Source: Undaria pinnatifida (taxonomy: Eukaryota > Sar > Phaeophyceae > Laminariales > Alariaceae). Taken from it: a DNA stretch of 64,000 bases. Of the stretch, positions 54,301 through 59,823 are shown piece after piece. Under the pieces are notes generated by a model. The model made no database searches. It was not told the DNA's origin and saw nothing but the letters and a program-made list of their open reading frames with translations. Made by a program: the position numbers and the translations under genes. Position 1 is the first letter of the stretch, and every line of letters starts with the position of its first letter. The DNA lies in contig JABAKD010000002.1 in the NCBI GenBank assembly GCA_012845835.1, positions 24,656,518-24,720,517 on the forward strand. The letters run 5' to 3'.

Positions 54301-55826
54301 AGTACATTGTATATTTGATGCTCTTGGACGACAGGCGCTGACGACGAAGACGGCCTCGATCAGCAGCAATGGCAACGGCCAACGGGGTGGTCGGTCGCAC
54401 AACTCACACAATAATTTTGGTACAACACAGGAGTAATACAACGCACCCTTACGTACACTAGTCAGCAGCATGCCATGTACAGTATTCCATTTTTACTAGA
54501 CCATTACTACTAATACTACTACGACGTCGTACCATTGGCGTACTACTGCTACAGAGTATGGCTACTGCGAGATATTACATTTCAAAAAAATCTTATAAAC
54601 ACGTCAGCTATGAGGTCGATAAACTTGGGGTCGATATTCATCTTTGCAAGCTGTGTGATACACCGACCGGTGATATGATACTTGTACGTCGAGGATATTC
54701 TGCACCTGATAGCAGAGGTCCACCAGTAAGGATCCCTGGTAGGTGAGACCTCTCTCTCGGCACTCCCTAGGCGTCAACCGTGAAGACGCCGACTCCTCGT
54801 TCTTCTTCCCCGGGAACCCCACCGAAACGCCTTCCACCCACATCTTCAAGATCGGCCCGTCCGGTCCTACCTGTTCGTTTGGTTCGACGGGTTGGTTTGT
54901 TTGGTTTGTTTGGTGTGTTTGATTTCGTTGGTTTAGTTTTGATTGGGTTGGCGCGTTTTAGCTGGTTTGTTTTTTGGTGTGTTTTATTTTATGTTTAGTT
55001 TGTTTGGTTGTTCGTGTTCGGTTATTTGTGTTTGGTTTAGTAGGTGAGTGGGTGGGTTTGTTTTATTTGTTTTGATTGTTTTGCTTTGTTTATTTTGTTT
55101 TCTAACGCACAGCACAAAAAGTTACGCACCTTCTGCTGAACCTTTCCCTGCATGTTACTGCCAAAATGACTCAAGTCTAATTCCAACCAACTTTAAACTG
55201 AAATATGGGGTGTAGTTGTGAAGGGCTTCAGCTGACTTTACGTCGGAGGCTGACAGTTATGCTTCTTTCAGAATAACATGACATAACATGACATGGCCAG
55301 ACACGATATGACATAACGTGACATTTCATGACATGATATGGCACGACACGACACTGTAGGGTAGGACATGACACGGCACGGCAAGGCACGTCACGTCACG
55401 TCACGTCACGTCACGTCACGTCACGTCACGTCATGTCACGATACGACACGACACGACACGACACGACACGACACGACACGACACGACACGACACGACACG
55501 ACACGACACGATGCCACACGACACGACACATAAATACACAATACACATGACATGGCACTGCATAACATGACATGGTACGGCATGGTATGGCATGGCCTGG
55601 TAGGAAAAGAAAAGGAGATGTAGTTCCACCGGCTGGCGTTTACTTGCGTGCATCTTGCCATTGTGTTGGGCTGGGTGGGTGGGTGGGTGGGTGGGTGGGT
55701 GGGATTTAGCTTAGTTAGTCTCCTTCCTGTCACCTCCATCGCCTGAAGTTGCATCGACTTGACGGCCTCCGCCAGTCCATCCTCCAGGAAGAAGTTGTAG
55801 GACTCAATGTGCGGCGCCACGAGGTT
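29860..55826 (-). CDS. RPA2: RNA polymerase I second-largest subunit (RPA2/RPA135), 22 exons, N terminus incomplete
   Basis: This subunit forms one half of the catalytic cleft of RNA polymerase I in the nucleolus, which transcribes the large rRNA precursor. Joining 22 minus-strand exons (listed separately) gives about 1166 residues with matching phase at every junction. Visible family landmarks in order: HIESYNFF (N-terminal protrusion), [44 protein letters not shown], the lobe, [24 protein letters not shown]-type fork region seen as [126 protein letters not shown] and a C-terminal zinc ribbon. PSRM, CHLHG and the acidic-poor linkers fit Pol I better than Pol II or III paralogues; this assignment rests on family knowledge. 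Gly/Ala-rich insertions enlarge three exons. The initiator exon is not certain. Confidence 0.95.
30616..30739 (-). CDS. RPA2: RPA2 exon 21 (41 codons plus 1 base)
   Basis: Contains [20 protein letters not shown] and [19 protein letters not shown], the LYSGxxG and [12 protein letters not shown] motifs. Acceptor ATGCAG, donor CAG|GTGTGA. Confidence 0.96.
31146..31219 (-). CDS. RPA2: RPA2 exon 20 (24 codons plus 2 bases)
   Basis: Encodes [20 protein letters not shown] and LRSA plus a split Gly codon, the segment between the MAGKSG and YSG motifs. Acceptor TTGCAG, donor CGG|GTGCGT. Confidence 0.94.
31527..31589 (-). CDS. RPA2: RPA2 exon 19 (21 codons)
   Basis: Encodes [20 protein letters not shown] and Q, continuing PSRM of the previous exon exactly as in homologues. 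Acceptor TCCCAG, donor CAG|GTAAGA, phase 0. Confidence 0.97.
31590..32442 (-). other. RPA2 intron 18 with repeated exon-18 ends
   Basis: Contains four further copies of the end of exon 18 joined to the start of this intron. Exon-end-equivalent positions are 32047, 31920 and 31822, with a more degenerate copy at 32360-32389. The copy at 32047-32127 is the longest and still reads [20 protein letters not shown] followed by SRM and GTGAGAGGG. Confidence 0.9.
32443..32697 (-). CDS. RPA2: RPA2 exon 18 (85 codons)
   Basis: Contains [33 protein letters not shown], and ends with [26 protein letters not shown] carries the lysines that contact the nascent RNA-DNA hybrid in this family. Acceptor TTACAG, donor ATG|GTGAGA. 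It lies after the 8.46-kb intron, and its 3' end is repeated four times in the next intron. Confidence 0.98.
33165..33345 (+). repeat. Dispersed repeat B, copy 1
   Basis: Words TTACAGCATCGGC, GAAGCAACCCGAGCTGCTGG, GGACATGTGTTCGA and CAATGCAGG, in the order also seen at 44930-45110 and 52085-52275. Confidence 0.7.
33550..34230 (+). repeat. Dispersed repeat C, degenerate tandem copies
   Basis: GTCTGACTGGGGCACTACGG, CGGAGGACCATGGTAATCA and AACCCAAAAAACCTA-type words recur at about 33555, 33640, 34072 and 34205; the same words appear at 38428 and 38540. Confidence 0.65.
35022..35945 (+). repeat. 462-bp tandem duplication in RPA2 intron 17
   Basis: Two adjacent copies starting CAGAATCTCGAGACAAAA (35024 and 35486) and ending CACTCTGTCCAATATATA. 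They differ by only a few substitutions and small indels, so the event is recent relative to the neighbouring repeats. Confidence 0.97.
38339..38370. repeat. Perfect 14-bp hairpin, GAAT loop
   Basis: GCATGGGCGCCGGC and its exact reverse complement separated by GAAT. It interrupts a dispersed sequence that is continuous, without the hairpin, at 1757-1800. Followed by a (TA)n run at about 38380-38401. Confidence 0.97.
38400..38620 (+). repeat. Dispersed repeat C, second locus
   Basis: GGTCTGATTGGGGCACTG and CGGAGGACCATAGTAATTGG, then GGAGGACCACAACGACCAGA, each followed by CCCGCGGTA/ACTCCCCT words. Confidence 0.65.
38840..39225 (+). repeat. Degenerate tandem repeat, about 173-209 bp
   Basis: GAATAGTCGGTGT and CTTGCCGGGTTAC at 38844 and 39017; AGCCAACCACACC at about 38954 and 39163. 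Confidence 0.7.
39333..39519 (+). mobile_element. Short TIR element rich in GGGTC words
   Basis: Left end AGGGCTTTTCACGGGTC, right end GGCCCGTGAAAAGCCCT, about 187 bp. The interior is mostly GGGTC/GACCC pentamers. No target-site duplication is obvious. The same terminus appears inverted at 40187-40425. Confidence 0.65.
39558..40090 (+). repeat. Dispersed repeat A, copy 3, in RPA2 intron 17
   Basis: Starts ACGCGTGCCACGATAGAGGC and contains GTTAACCCGATATCGTCAG, CCTAGGCCAAGGGATTTG and AATGGTGCACCTCTAATACC. It is longer than the other copies, so it has probably received insertions. Confidence 0.65.
40187..40425 (-). mobile_element. Second short TIR element of the GGGTC family
   Basis: Read on the minus strand it starts AAGGCTTTTTCGCGGGTCAG and continues GACCCGGCCCGCGGGTCGG, matching the left end of the element at 39333 closely. 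The other end is CACGGCCTTTCACGGGTCGG on the plus strand. Confidence 0.6.
40797..41090 (+). repeat. (TTGGG)n pentamer array
   Basis: More than thirty near-perfect TTGGG units followed by degenerate ones (TTGCG, TTGGA, TTAGG). It lies about 70 bases downstream of the exon-17 donor on the transcribed strand. Confidence 0.97.
41161..41425 (-). CDS. RPA2: RPA2 exon 17 (88 codons plus 1 base)
   Basis: Starts [15 protein letters not shown] and contains [20 protein letters not shown]. The GLPxxGxxVxxGDPLY motif is conserved. A Gly/Ala insert ([12 protein letters not shown]) lies in the variable loop. Acceptor TTCCAG, donor AAG|GTGAAC. Confidence 0.95.
41426..42174 (-). other. RPA2 intron 16 with two repeated exon-16 copies
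   Basis: A copy at 41959-42034 reads [19 protein letters not shown] and is followed by GTAGGC in the donor position, but it lacks the acceptor CAG. A shorter copy at 41793-41840 reads [11 protein letters not shown] followed by GTACAC. The units are about 216 and 165 bp apart. Confidence 0.9.
42175..42260 (-). CDS. RPA2: RPA2 exon 16 (28 codons plus 2 bases)
   Basis: Encodes [20 protein letters not shown] and ILNKSSFE plus a split Arg codon. The [12 protein letters not shown] block contains the acidic residues that lie close to the active-site magnesium in polymerase second subunits. Acceptor CTCCAG, donor CG|GTAAGC. Partial copies of this exon lie downstream in its intron. Confidence 0.97.
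42520..43520 (-). repeat. 1-kb degenerate minisatellite in RPA2 intron 15
   Basis: Built from variants of the plus-strand words ACATGGTTGATGGCATCGTC, repeated for about 1 kb with drift in unit length. It starts only about 16 bases after the exon-15 donor. The duplicated copy of this region breaks off into the N gap inside the same minisatellite. Confidence 0.9.
43525..43581 (-). CDS. RPA2: RPA2 exon 15 (19 codons)
   Basis: Encodes [19 protein letters not shown], leading into GTNAVV of the next exon. Acceptor CCTCAG, donor CAG|GTAACT. Homologues have 6-7 more residues (an LQT-type stretch) between the MYK of exon 14 and this exon, so a microexon may be missing. Confidence 0.88.
43582..45634 (-). 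other. RPA2 intron 14 (2.05 kb)
   Basis: Exon-proximal part carries two more copies of the exon-14 end words (about 45548-45610). Further in are several tandem partial copies of a dispersed repeat (44650-45110), GATTGGTT-type short repeats near 43800-43900 and a purine-rich stretch. A missing microexon of about 18-21 bases could lie here; none was identified. Confidence 0.7.
44650..45110 (+). repeat. Dispersed repeat B, copy 2, with internal tandem units
   Basis: AACCAGTTTGAGACTTCAGA-type words occur three times (about 44707, 44847, 44930). They are followed by TTACAGCATCAGGCACACC, AGCAGCCCCAGCTGCTGAGG, GGCATGTGTCC and ATGATACTATT. Present again in the duplicated segment at about 60950-61375. 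Confidence 0.8.
45635..45712 (-). CDS. RPA2: RPA2 exon 14 (26 codons), probable GC donor
   Basis: Encodes [20 protein letters not shown] and DNKMYK. The [11 protein letters not shown] motif is diagnostic for Pol I second subunits. The exon end is placed at AAG|GCAAGT, a strong match to the GC-donor consensus, because phase 0 is required. The words around this donor recur twice downstream in the intron. A second copy of the exon lies at 61908-61985. Confidence 0.92.
45950..46095 (+). repeat. GCT-rich trinucleotide tract
   Basis: GCTGCTGTTGCTAC-type repeats in RPA2 intron 13, copied again at about 62223-62370. Open frames across it are poly-Ala or poly-Ser artefacts. Confidence 0.85.
46213..46278 (+). 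repeat. (CCAAC)n pentamer array
   Basis: Thirteen CCAAC units in RPA2 intron 13, about 20 bases after the exon-13 donor on the minus strand. On that strand it reads TTGGG, the same unit as the array at 40.8 kb. A copy with one extra C lies in the duplication at about 62486-62552. Confidence 0.95.
46299..46433 (-). CDS. RPA2: RPA2 exon 13 (45 codons)
   Basis: Encodes [20 protein letters not shown] and [12 protein letters not shown], matching H.E..P...[17 protein letters not shown], the conserved hybrid-binding block. Acceptor CGACAG, donor CAG|GTCAGT, phase 0. A second copy lies at 62573-62707. Confidence 0.97.
46958..47210 (+). repeat. (GGCTCGGCAA)n decamer array
   Basis: Decamer AAGGCTCGGC in about fifteen near-perfect copies with degenerate flanks (GGCTAGGCAA). 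It lies about 20 bases from the exon-12 donor in intron 12 and is repeated in the duplicated segment at about 63232-63480. Confidence 0.95.
47232..47307 (-). CDS. RPA2: RPA2 exon 12 (25 codons plus 1 base)
   Basis: Encodes [20 protein letters not shown] and QQFME, the ARMxRPVxxL...E.IG..EQ.FM motif. Acceptor ACCAG, donor GAG|GTGATT. A near-identical copy lies at 63507-63582. Confidence 0.95.
47802..48121 (-). CDS. RPA2: RPA2 exon 11 (106 codons plus 2 bases)
   Basis: Contains [41 protein letters not shown] and NSAGA. The PxGLFLxxxxAR motif joins to the next exon through a split Arg codon. Gly-rich inserts lie near TGAGDG and [12 protein letters not shown]. Acceptor CCCCAG, donor CG|GTGAGT. 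Confidence 0.93.
48474..48722 (-). CDS. RPA2: RPA2 exon 10 (83 codons)
   Basis: Encodes [47 protein letters not shown] and CGLLNHLA, the most conserved block of all multi-subunit polymerase beta-like chains (the fork loop that contacts the transcription bubble). Acceptor ACCAG, donor GAG|GTCAGG, phase 0. The last residues [10 protein letters not shown] are a proline run also seen in family members at this point. Confidence 0.98.
48724..49075 (+). repeat. (TTTGG)n pentamer array
   Basis: Long TTTGG/TTTAG array filling most of RPA2 intron 9. It runs right up to the acceptor of exon 10 and so supplies its polypyrimidine-like tract on the minus strand (CCAAA repeats). Confidence 0.95.
49125..49228 (+). 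repeat. 52-bp direct duplication next to the exon-9 donor
   Basis: Two adjacent units starting TGTCAAGCTCTGAAAACAAC and ending CACATATGAT, differing by one base. The second unit ends seven bases from the exon-9 splice donor. Confidence 0.95.
49236..49358 (-). CDS. RPA2: RPA2 exon 9 (41 codons)
   Basis: Ends with [19 protein letters not shown], the ATGNxxSxxGLxLMQ motif preceding the fork region. Acceptor TTTTAG, donor CAG|GTACTG, phase 0. Confidence 0.95.
49380..49452 (+). repeat. GTT/GCT trinucleotide repeat
   Basis: Interrupted (GTTGCTGTT)n in RPA2 intron 8, close to the exon-9 acceptor. Confidence 0.9.
49578..49634 (-). CDS. RPA2: RPA2 exon 8 (19 codons)
   Basis: Encodes [19 protein letters not shown], in a weakly conserved linker between WLEK and the STGN motif. 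Support comes from phase 0 on both sides, good splice sites (GTCAG and CAG|GTACGC) and the right total length. Confidence 0.75.
50391..50586 (-). CDS. RPA2: RPA2 exon 7 (65 codons)
   Basis: Contains [45 protein letters not shown] and ERLENWLEK, matching the K(L/A)xxLLFMxxKLYAxV and HxxLLPGHL motifs. Acceptor GCAAG, donor AAG|GTGGGC. Confidence 0.94.
50598..51150 (+). repeat. (GGGAC)n-type pentamer array
   Basis: GGGACGGGACAGGAT-type words fill intron 6 of RPA2 from about 15 bases upstream of the exon-7 acceptor. A 47-bp unit (ATAGGATGGGACGGGAAAGG core) is repeated three times near 50915-51020. Confidence 0.93.
51280..51419 (-). CDS. RPA2: RPA2 exon 6 (46 codons plus 2 bases)
   Basis: Contains [15 protein letters not shown] and the acidic [12 protein letters not shown] segment of the lobe. 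Acceptor GGCAG, donor ACAG|GTGAGC; the split AG|A codon gives Arg at the junction to the next exon. Confidence 0.93.
51608..51727 (-). CDS. RPA2: RPA2 exon 5 (40 codons)
   Basis: Encodes [20 protein letters not shown] and [10 protein letters not shown], the lobe-domain motif PVxxILKAL..TSDREI. Acceptor TTGCAG, donor GAG|GTGAGG, phase 0. Confidence 0.95.
51725..51865 (+). repeat. CAG/CGG trinucleotide-rich tract
   Basis: Interrupted CAGCAG/GGCGGC run in RPA2 intron 4, starting directly at the exon-5 acceptor. Reading frames through it give only Ser/Ala/Leu runs and are not genes. Confidence 0.9.
52085..52275 (+). repeat. Dispersed repeat B, copy 3, in RPA2 intron 4
   Basis: GAGCTTCAGAGGGAAAA, GCAGCATTGATCCG, CACGAAGCAGTCCGGGCT, GGATGTGTCCGAG and GATACTATT occur in family order. 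Confidence 0.7.
52446..52625 (-). CDS. RPA2: RPA2 exon 4 (60 codons), probable GC donor
   Basis: Starts [12 protein letters not shown] and contains [15 protein letters not shown] and RFSVRKQ. The homologous protein continues directly from RKQ into the EFxxPVV of the next exon, which places the exon end at CAG|GCGAGA. That is a GC rather than a GT donor; the nearest GT would delete conserved residues or break the frame. Confidence 0.93.
52660..52910 (+). repeat. GGTTGGTC and CAGTCAGCCAGA short-unit repeats
   Basis: A four-base GGTTGGTC/GGTCGGTC stretch followed by about eight copies of the 12-mer AGCCAGACAGTC, in RPA2 intron 3. The rest of that 1.35-kb intron shows only a (CCCCCA)n run at about 53490-53522 and C-rich DNA. 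Confidence 0.9.
53976..54161 (-). CDS. RPA2: RPA2 exon 3 (62 codons)
   Basis: Contains [20 protein letters not shown] and [19 protein letters not shown], the PVMVxSxxCHLxG and GGYFIxxGxExVIR motifs of the family. Acceptor CTCTAG, donor CAG|GTGAGG, phase 0. Confidence 0.95.
54706..54870 (-). CDS. RPA2: RPA2 exon 2 (55 codons)
   Basis: Contains [14 protein letters not shown] and [14 protein letters not shown], matching the segment of RPA2 that carries the PxECRERxxTYxG signature. Acceptor AACAG, donor CAG|GTGCAG, phase 0 at both ends. Confidence 0.93.
54880..55110 (+). repeat. GTTTG/GGTTT-rich low-complexity tract
   Basis: Degenerate GTTTGTTTGG words just upstream of the exon-2 acceptor in intron 1. 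Confidence 0.8.
55260..55600 (+). repeat. ACATG / ACGTC / ACGAC pentamer arrays
   Basis: Successive pentamer blocks in RPA2 intron 1: TGACA-type words, then ACGTC (about 55385-55435), then ACGAC (about 55440-55515), then degenerate CATGG words. A (GGGT)n run follows at 55675-55703, about 30 bases after the exon-1 donor. Confidence 0.93.
55734..55826 (-). CDS. RPA2: RPA2 exon 1 of those recognised (31 codons)
   Basis: Encodes [20 protein letters not shown] and 11 further residues, the N-terminal protrusion motif of Pol I/II/III second subunits. Acceptor CGACAG, donor GAG|GTGACA, phase 0 on both sides. The upstream partner is uncertain. Confidence 0.9.
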
Positions 55827-56021
55827 CTGTCGACACCCATCAGGCGCGCACGGAAAAATCGAAAAAAAGTGATGGCGGGGTACACGATAAAGACGTTGGA
55901 CACGCGGAGGAGGCAGGGCGGTGGAAGGGGGGGTCAATTTCCCCATTTTCCGTTTGTTATTTTTTATTTCCAGACACCAGGTACTGCCACACCTGGGACC
56001 TCGGACGATTGAAATTTTTAC

Positions 56022-56153
56022 CTTCTCTCGCATTCGTATCATTCCAAGTACAGGCCAGACGTGTGTGATCGTATTATACGTCATGCTCATTTGATACTTG
56101 TTGGCGATGAGGGCTTCGATTCCGGTGTCTACCATACATAGCAAACGGGCCAT
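56022..56153 (-). CDS. Candidate first exon of RPA2 (44 codons)
   Basis: An ATG-initiated open frame of 44 codons ends at MREK followed by a GTAAAA donor in phase 0, which joins in frame to the first certain RPA2 exon. It would place the conserved HIESYN motif about 48 residues from the start, as in animal homologues. The N terminus of this family is poorly conserved, so the peptide itself gives no support, and other upstream exons are possible. Confidence 0.25.
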
Positions 56154-57030
56154 TTCGTATTAATGGTGAGCGTAAAACTTGGCATCCGACATGTATTGAA
56201 ATACTATTAACGGTAAGTCTTAGTCTGCCAGGGTGCCACGGCTGCCCCTCATGTGTGCTCCATCCGTCGAAATTGGCCTTGTCATTGTCCTCCAATGACG
56301 GTGGCATAAAGCATGCTACTGCTACTGCTGTCGCTGTTGGAGCCGCTGCTGCTGCACAGGTGATCTTGCGTCAGGTACAGCACCAGAGCAGAGCACTGGC
56401 TTACAGCTATTCTAAGCGACGATAATCTGTACTCAAATACCAGTACGACATGATCCGTGCAGCAGCAACGCCGAAGGCTAGTTGGGACATTTCTATTGTA
56501 GATTCACTTACTAAAGGTGCATTCGGCGGCCGCTCTCGGCAGTTCTCTGGCTCCTCAGGCTTCTCTCAGCTCTTAATTGCCGACGAGGTAACTACTCTTT
56601 CCGGACGGATTCGTGGACTGTTTTTCGTTTCCTCTTTGTGCTTTGTTGGCTTTTAAAATTTTTGAGTCTGTTTCTGCGCACAACACGAATTAAAGGCACA
56701 AACCAAACCCCGACAGCCACAGCAGTACGTACGTACCGCAACGGCAGCAGAACAGCCGGCAATCGGCCCTGTGCAGAGCAGCAAAGTAAATAAGGCAGCA
56801 CGTGCGTATCGACCAGACAGCAGAGTGCGACAAAGCGAGCAAGCAGGCATGAACGAGTGAGCGTTGCCGAGAGAGGGAGCCACCAAGTGCGAGTATTTTA
56901 TGGGTTTTTTTTCTCGCTTTGTTGTTGCTGTTCTTCCAATTATGTGGTTATTCAAGCCGCCAACAACTTTCGTGGATTTTTTCCAAGTACCGTTGACACT
57001 AAGTCCTGTGACGGGCCGACGTGTAGACGT
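56154..57030. other. Upstream of RPA2, no gene recognised
   Basis: Likely 5' flank or a first intron of RPA2. No promoter element could be assigned. Some short frames on both strands lack family signatures. Confidence 0.5.
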
Positions 57031-57031
57031 A

Positions 57032-57290
57032 ATATACTGTTCTTAGTATGGAGTATCTTAAGGTGTGACTGACGTGATAAAACAACCGAGTCTTCGCTGC
57101 CACTTCAACTACGTGTTCCACGCTGCTGCTGTGTGTATACTTTTTATTAAACTGCTTTTTTATACTGTTCTTAGTATGGAATATCCTAAGGTGTGACTGA
57201 CGTGACAAAAACAACCGAGTCTTCGCTGCCACTTCAACCACGTGTTCCACGCTGCTGTTGTGTGTATACTTTTTATTAAACTGCTTTTTA
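57032..57290 (+). repeat. 128-bp tandem duplication
   Basis: ATACTGTTCTTAGTATGGA and AAGGTGTGACTGACGTGA through TTTTTATTAAACTGCTTTT occur twice in a row with a few differences. Confidence 0.95.
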
Positions 57291-57934
57291 CACCCATCGA
57301 CATCCAGCACAACCAGTGTCCGTGCCGATTCGTCACATCTCACATCCTAGTAAGGTTAATCCTCTTTAGTCACAAACCTCGAGACAGACACATGAATCGC
57401 AAGTACTACAGCTAGATACCGGATGCATAAGGTCTACTCATATGTGCATGTGCCGTCCGGGCTGTTTTCCTGAAGCATGGCGGCGGTATTCTTGGCAGTT
57501 TCAAAGTCGCCATTTTGCACCTACAATCCATTGTGGACTTCTGTTCGCGTTACACACTTGCTCTATTTTGCCTTCCTGAGCGACGGTGAATGCCGCCCGC
57601 GGAACGAAGCGCCTTGTAGCACGTACAGTATATGTATACCGGTATGTATAATTGTCGTTTTTTTTCTTCGGGCACATCTCTTCGTGCTCGCACCTTTGTC
57701 TCAAACGTCGGATGGGGTGGGGCACAATTCGACCGTCGGGCTCACGTTGCCGGAGGTTTGGGCGCGATCCGTGTGTATGTCGCGCGTGGCAAGCCTTTTG
57801 AAGTTTTTTCGGCCTTGGGCACACTAAAGGCAAATCCCCGGGTTTCCGCAACATCCCCGGGGATTGGGTTTCTGCATCCCCTATCCCCGTGTACGCACAT
57901 AAGATTTGGATGCAAACCGCGTTTTCTGCTCGTA

Positions 57935-58530
57935 GCATTTCCCTATTTTTGCACAGAGCACCGCGCTTCGATCCTGCCGCCCAGCACCAGTCCAGCCCCC
58001 TAGCAGCGGCAGCCTGCAACTCTCTGCGCATGTGGCTGCTGTTGTACTAGCTGATAGCTTTGATGGGAGCCTGCGCTATCCGCCTTACGCCACTACTTCT
58101 CGCTGCTGCTACAGCTGCTTCTGTCAAGTGTCAATTGACATGCCGACGTAAATTGTAAGGATCGCTTGAATATCATATTAGTACTCAAACGGTCATTATA
58201 TTTATGTCCAGGTTGATGTGCTTCGTACGCATATATTTCCCTATTTTGGCACAGAGCACCACGCTACGATCCTGCCACCCAGCAGCAGCAGCCTGCAACC
58301 CTCTGCGCGTGTGGCTGCTGCTGTAGTAGCTGATTGCTTTGATCGGAGCCTGCGATGCTTTACCCGCCTATACGCCGCAATCTTTCGCTGCTGCTGCTAC
58401 TGCTGCTCCTGTCAAGTGTCAAGTGGCATGCCGGCCGTAAAGTGTAAGAATCGCTTGAATATCATATTTGTACTCAAACGGACCTTTTATTTATGTCCAG
58501 GTTGGTGTACTTCGTGTATAATATCGTACC
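57935..58530 (+). repeat. About 297-bp tandem duplication
   Basis: Both copies carry TTTCCCTATTTT, GCACAGAGCACC, GTGGCTGCTG, GTCAAGTGTCAA, GAATCGCTTGAATATCATAT or a near variant, and TTTATGTCCAGGTTG in the same order. Confidence 0.93.
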
Positions 58531-58539
58531 ATACCAAGA

Positions 58540-58700
58540 GAGCACGACGCTACAGCTCTGCCGCACTGCAGCAGCGGTAGGCAACACCATTTATGTAAGA
58601 TCGCAGATGACAGACAGCAGACAACATGCGGAGAGCACAACGCTACAACCCTACCGCACAGCAGCAGCGGTCGGCAACACCATTTATGTGCTCGTGGCGT
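58540..58700 (+). repeat. About 93-bp tandem duplication
   Basis: GAGAGCACGACGCTACA, GCAGCAGCGGTAGGCAACAC and CATTTATGT occur twice with small changes. The flanking 58701-59192 shows nothing recognised except a partial echo of GACAGACAGCAG...CATGCGGAGAGC near 58910. Confidence 0.85.
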
Positions 58701-59192
58701 TGTCCTCGCTATGCTGCGGCGAGTTGCTTGTGTCGGGGCCTGTCATTTGTCACCCCACCATACCACACGTTTCTGCTGTACATGGAACCTTTGAAATAGT
58801 AATAATTTAGATAGAACAACCAACCCATCCTTGTACGTTTACGTCCACAGAGGCAGTTTTAAGAGTATTTTTTTCTGTTTTTTTTGCGAAGATAGCAAGA
58901 TGACAGACAGCAGCAGACAACATGCGGAGAGCCAAACGCTTCTACCGTGGTAGGATCATGTGCGCGTGTCGTATCTTCTCCTTACGGCGGCGAATTGCTT
59001 TTGCCATAGCCTTCACGTATTGTCCTCTGCTCCCTTGTTCTCAATAGGTGCTATTTACGTATAATAGTATTCTACAGTAAGCCGCATCCCGCGCCACACG
59101 TGCCCCTTCTCGCTTCCTGGCGGTCCCTAACCTGGAGGTCGAAGCGTGACGGTCCTTCTCGAAATCATACATATCATACGGTGTAAAAGTTT

Positions 59193-59692
59193 NNNNNNNN
59201 NNNNNNNNNNNNNNNNNNNNNNNNNNNNNNNNNNNNNNNNNNNNNNNNNNNNNNNNNNNNNNNNNNNNNNNNNNNNNNNNNNNNNNNNNNNNNNNNNNNN
59301 NNNNNNNNNNNNNNNNNNNNNNNNNNNNNNNNNNNNNNNNNNNNNNNNNNNNNNNNNNNNNNNNNNNNNNNNNNNNNNNNNNNNNNNNNNNNNNNNNNNN
59401 NNNNNNNNNNNNNNNNNNNNNNNNNNNNNNNNNNNNNNNNNNNNNNNNNNNNNNNNNNNNNNNNNNNNNNNNNNNNNNNNNNNNNNNNNNNNNNNNNNNN
59501 NNNNNNNNNNNNNNNNNNNNNNNNNNNNNNNNNNNNNNNNNNNNNNNNNNNNNNNNNNNNNNNNNNNNNNNNNNNNNNNNNNNNNNNNNNNNNNNNNNNN
59601 NNNNNNNNNNNNNNNNNNNNNNNNNNNNNNNNNNNNNNNNNNNNNNNNNNNNNNNNNNNNNNNNNNNNNNNNNNNNNNNNNNNNNNNNNNNN
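59193..59692. other. Assembly gap, exactly 500 N
   Basis: A run of exactly 500 N, which looks like a placeholder size. The right edge enters directly into the intron-15 minisatellite of a second copy of part of RPA2; the left edge is unrelated sequence. Confidence 0.99.
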
Positions 59693-59767
59693 TTGATATC
59701 ATCGTCACATGATCGAGACATCGTGACATGGTTGGTGACATCGTTGATGGTACGGTGACATAGTTAC

Positions 59768-59823
59768 CTGAGGGTAGCGTCCAGCTGGAAAATCGGCGTG
59801 TCTTCGCGTCTGCACGATAGCCG
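59768..59823 (-). pseudogene. Copy of RPA2 exon 15, frame disrupted
   Basis: Three single-base differences from exon 15, one of them at the acceptor, leave 56 instead of 57 bases, so the frame does not carry through. Lies 76 bases from the gap, where sequence quality may be poor. Confidence 0.75.

Noticed and set aside
55368-55653. Frames of repeated RHDTT and RVVSC
   Set aside because: Translation of ACGTC/ACGAC pentamer arrays in intron 1.
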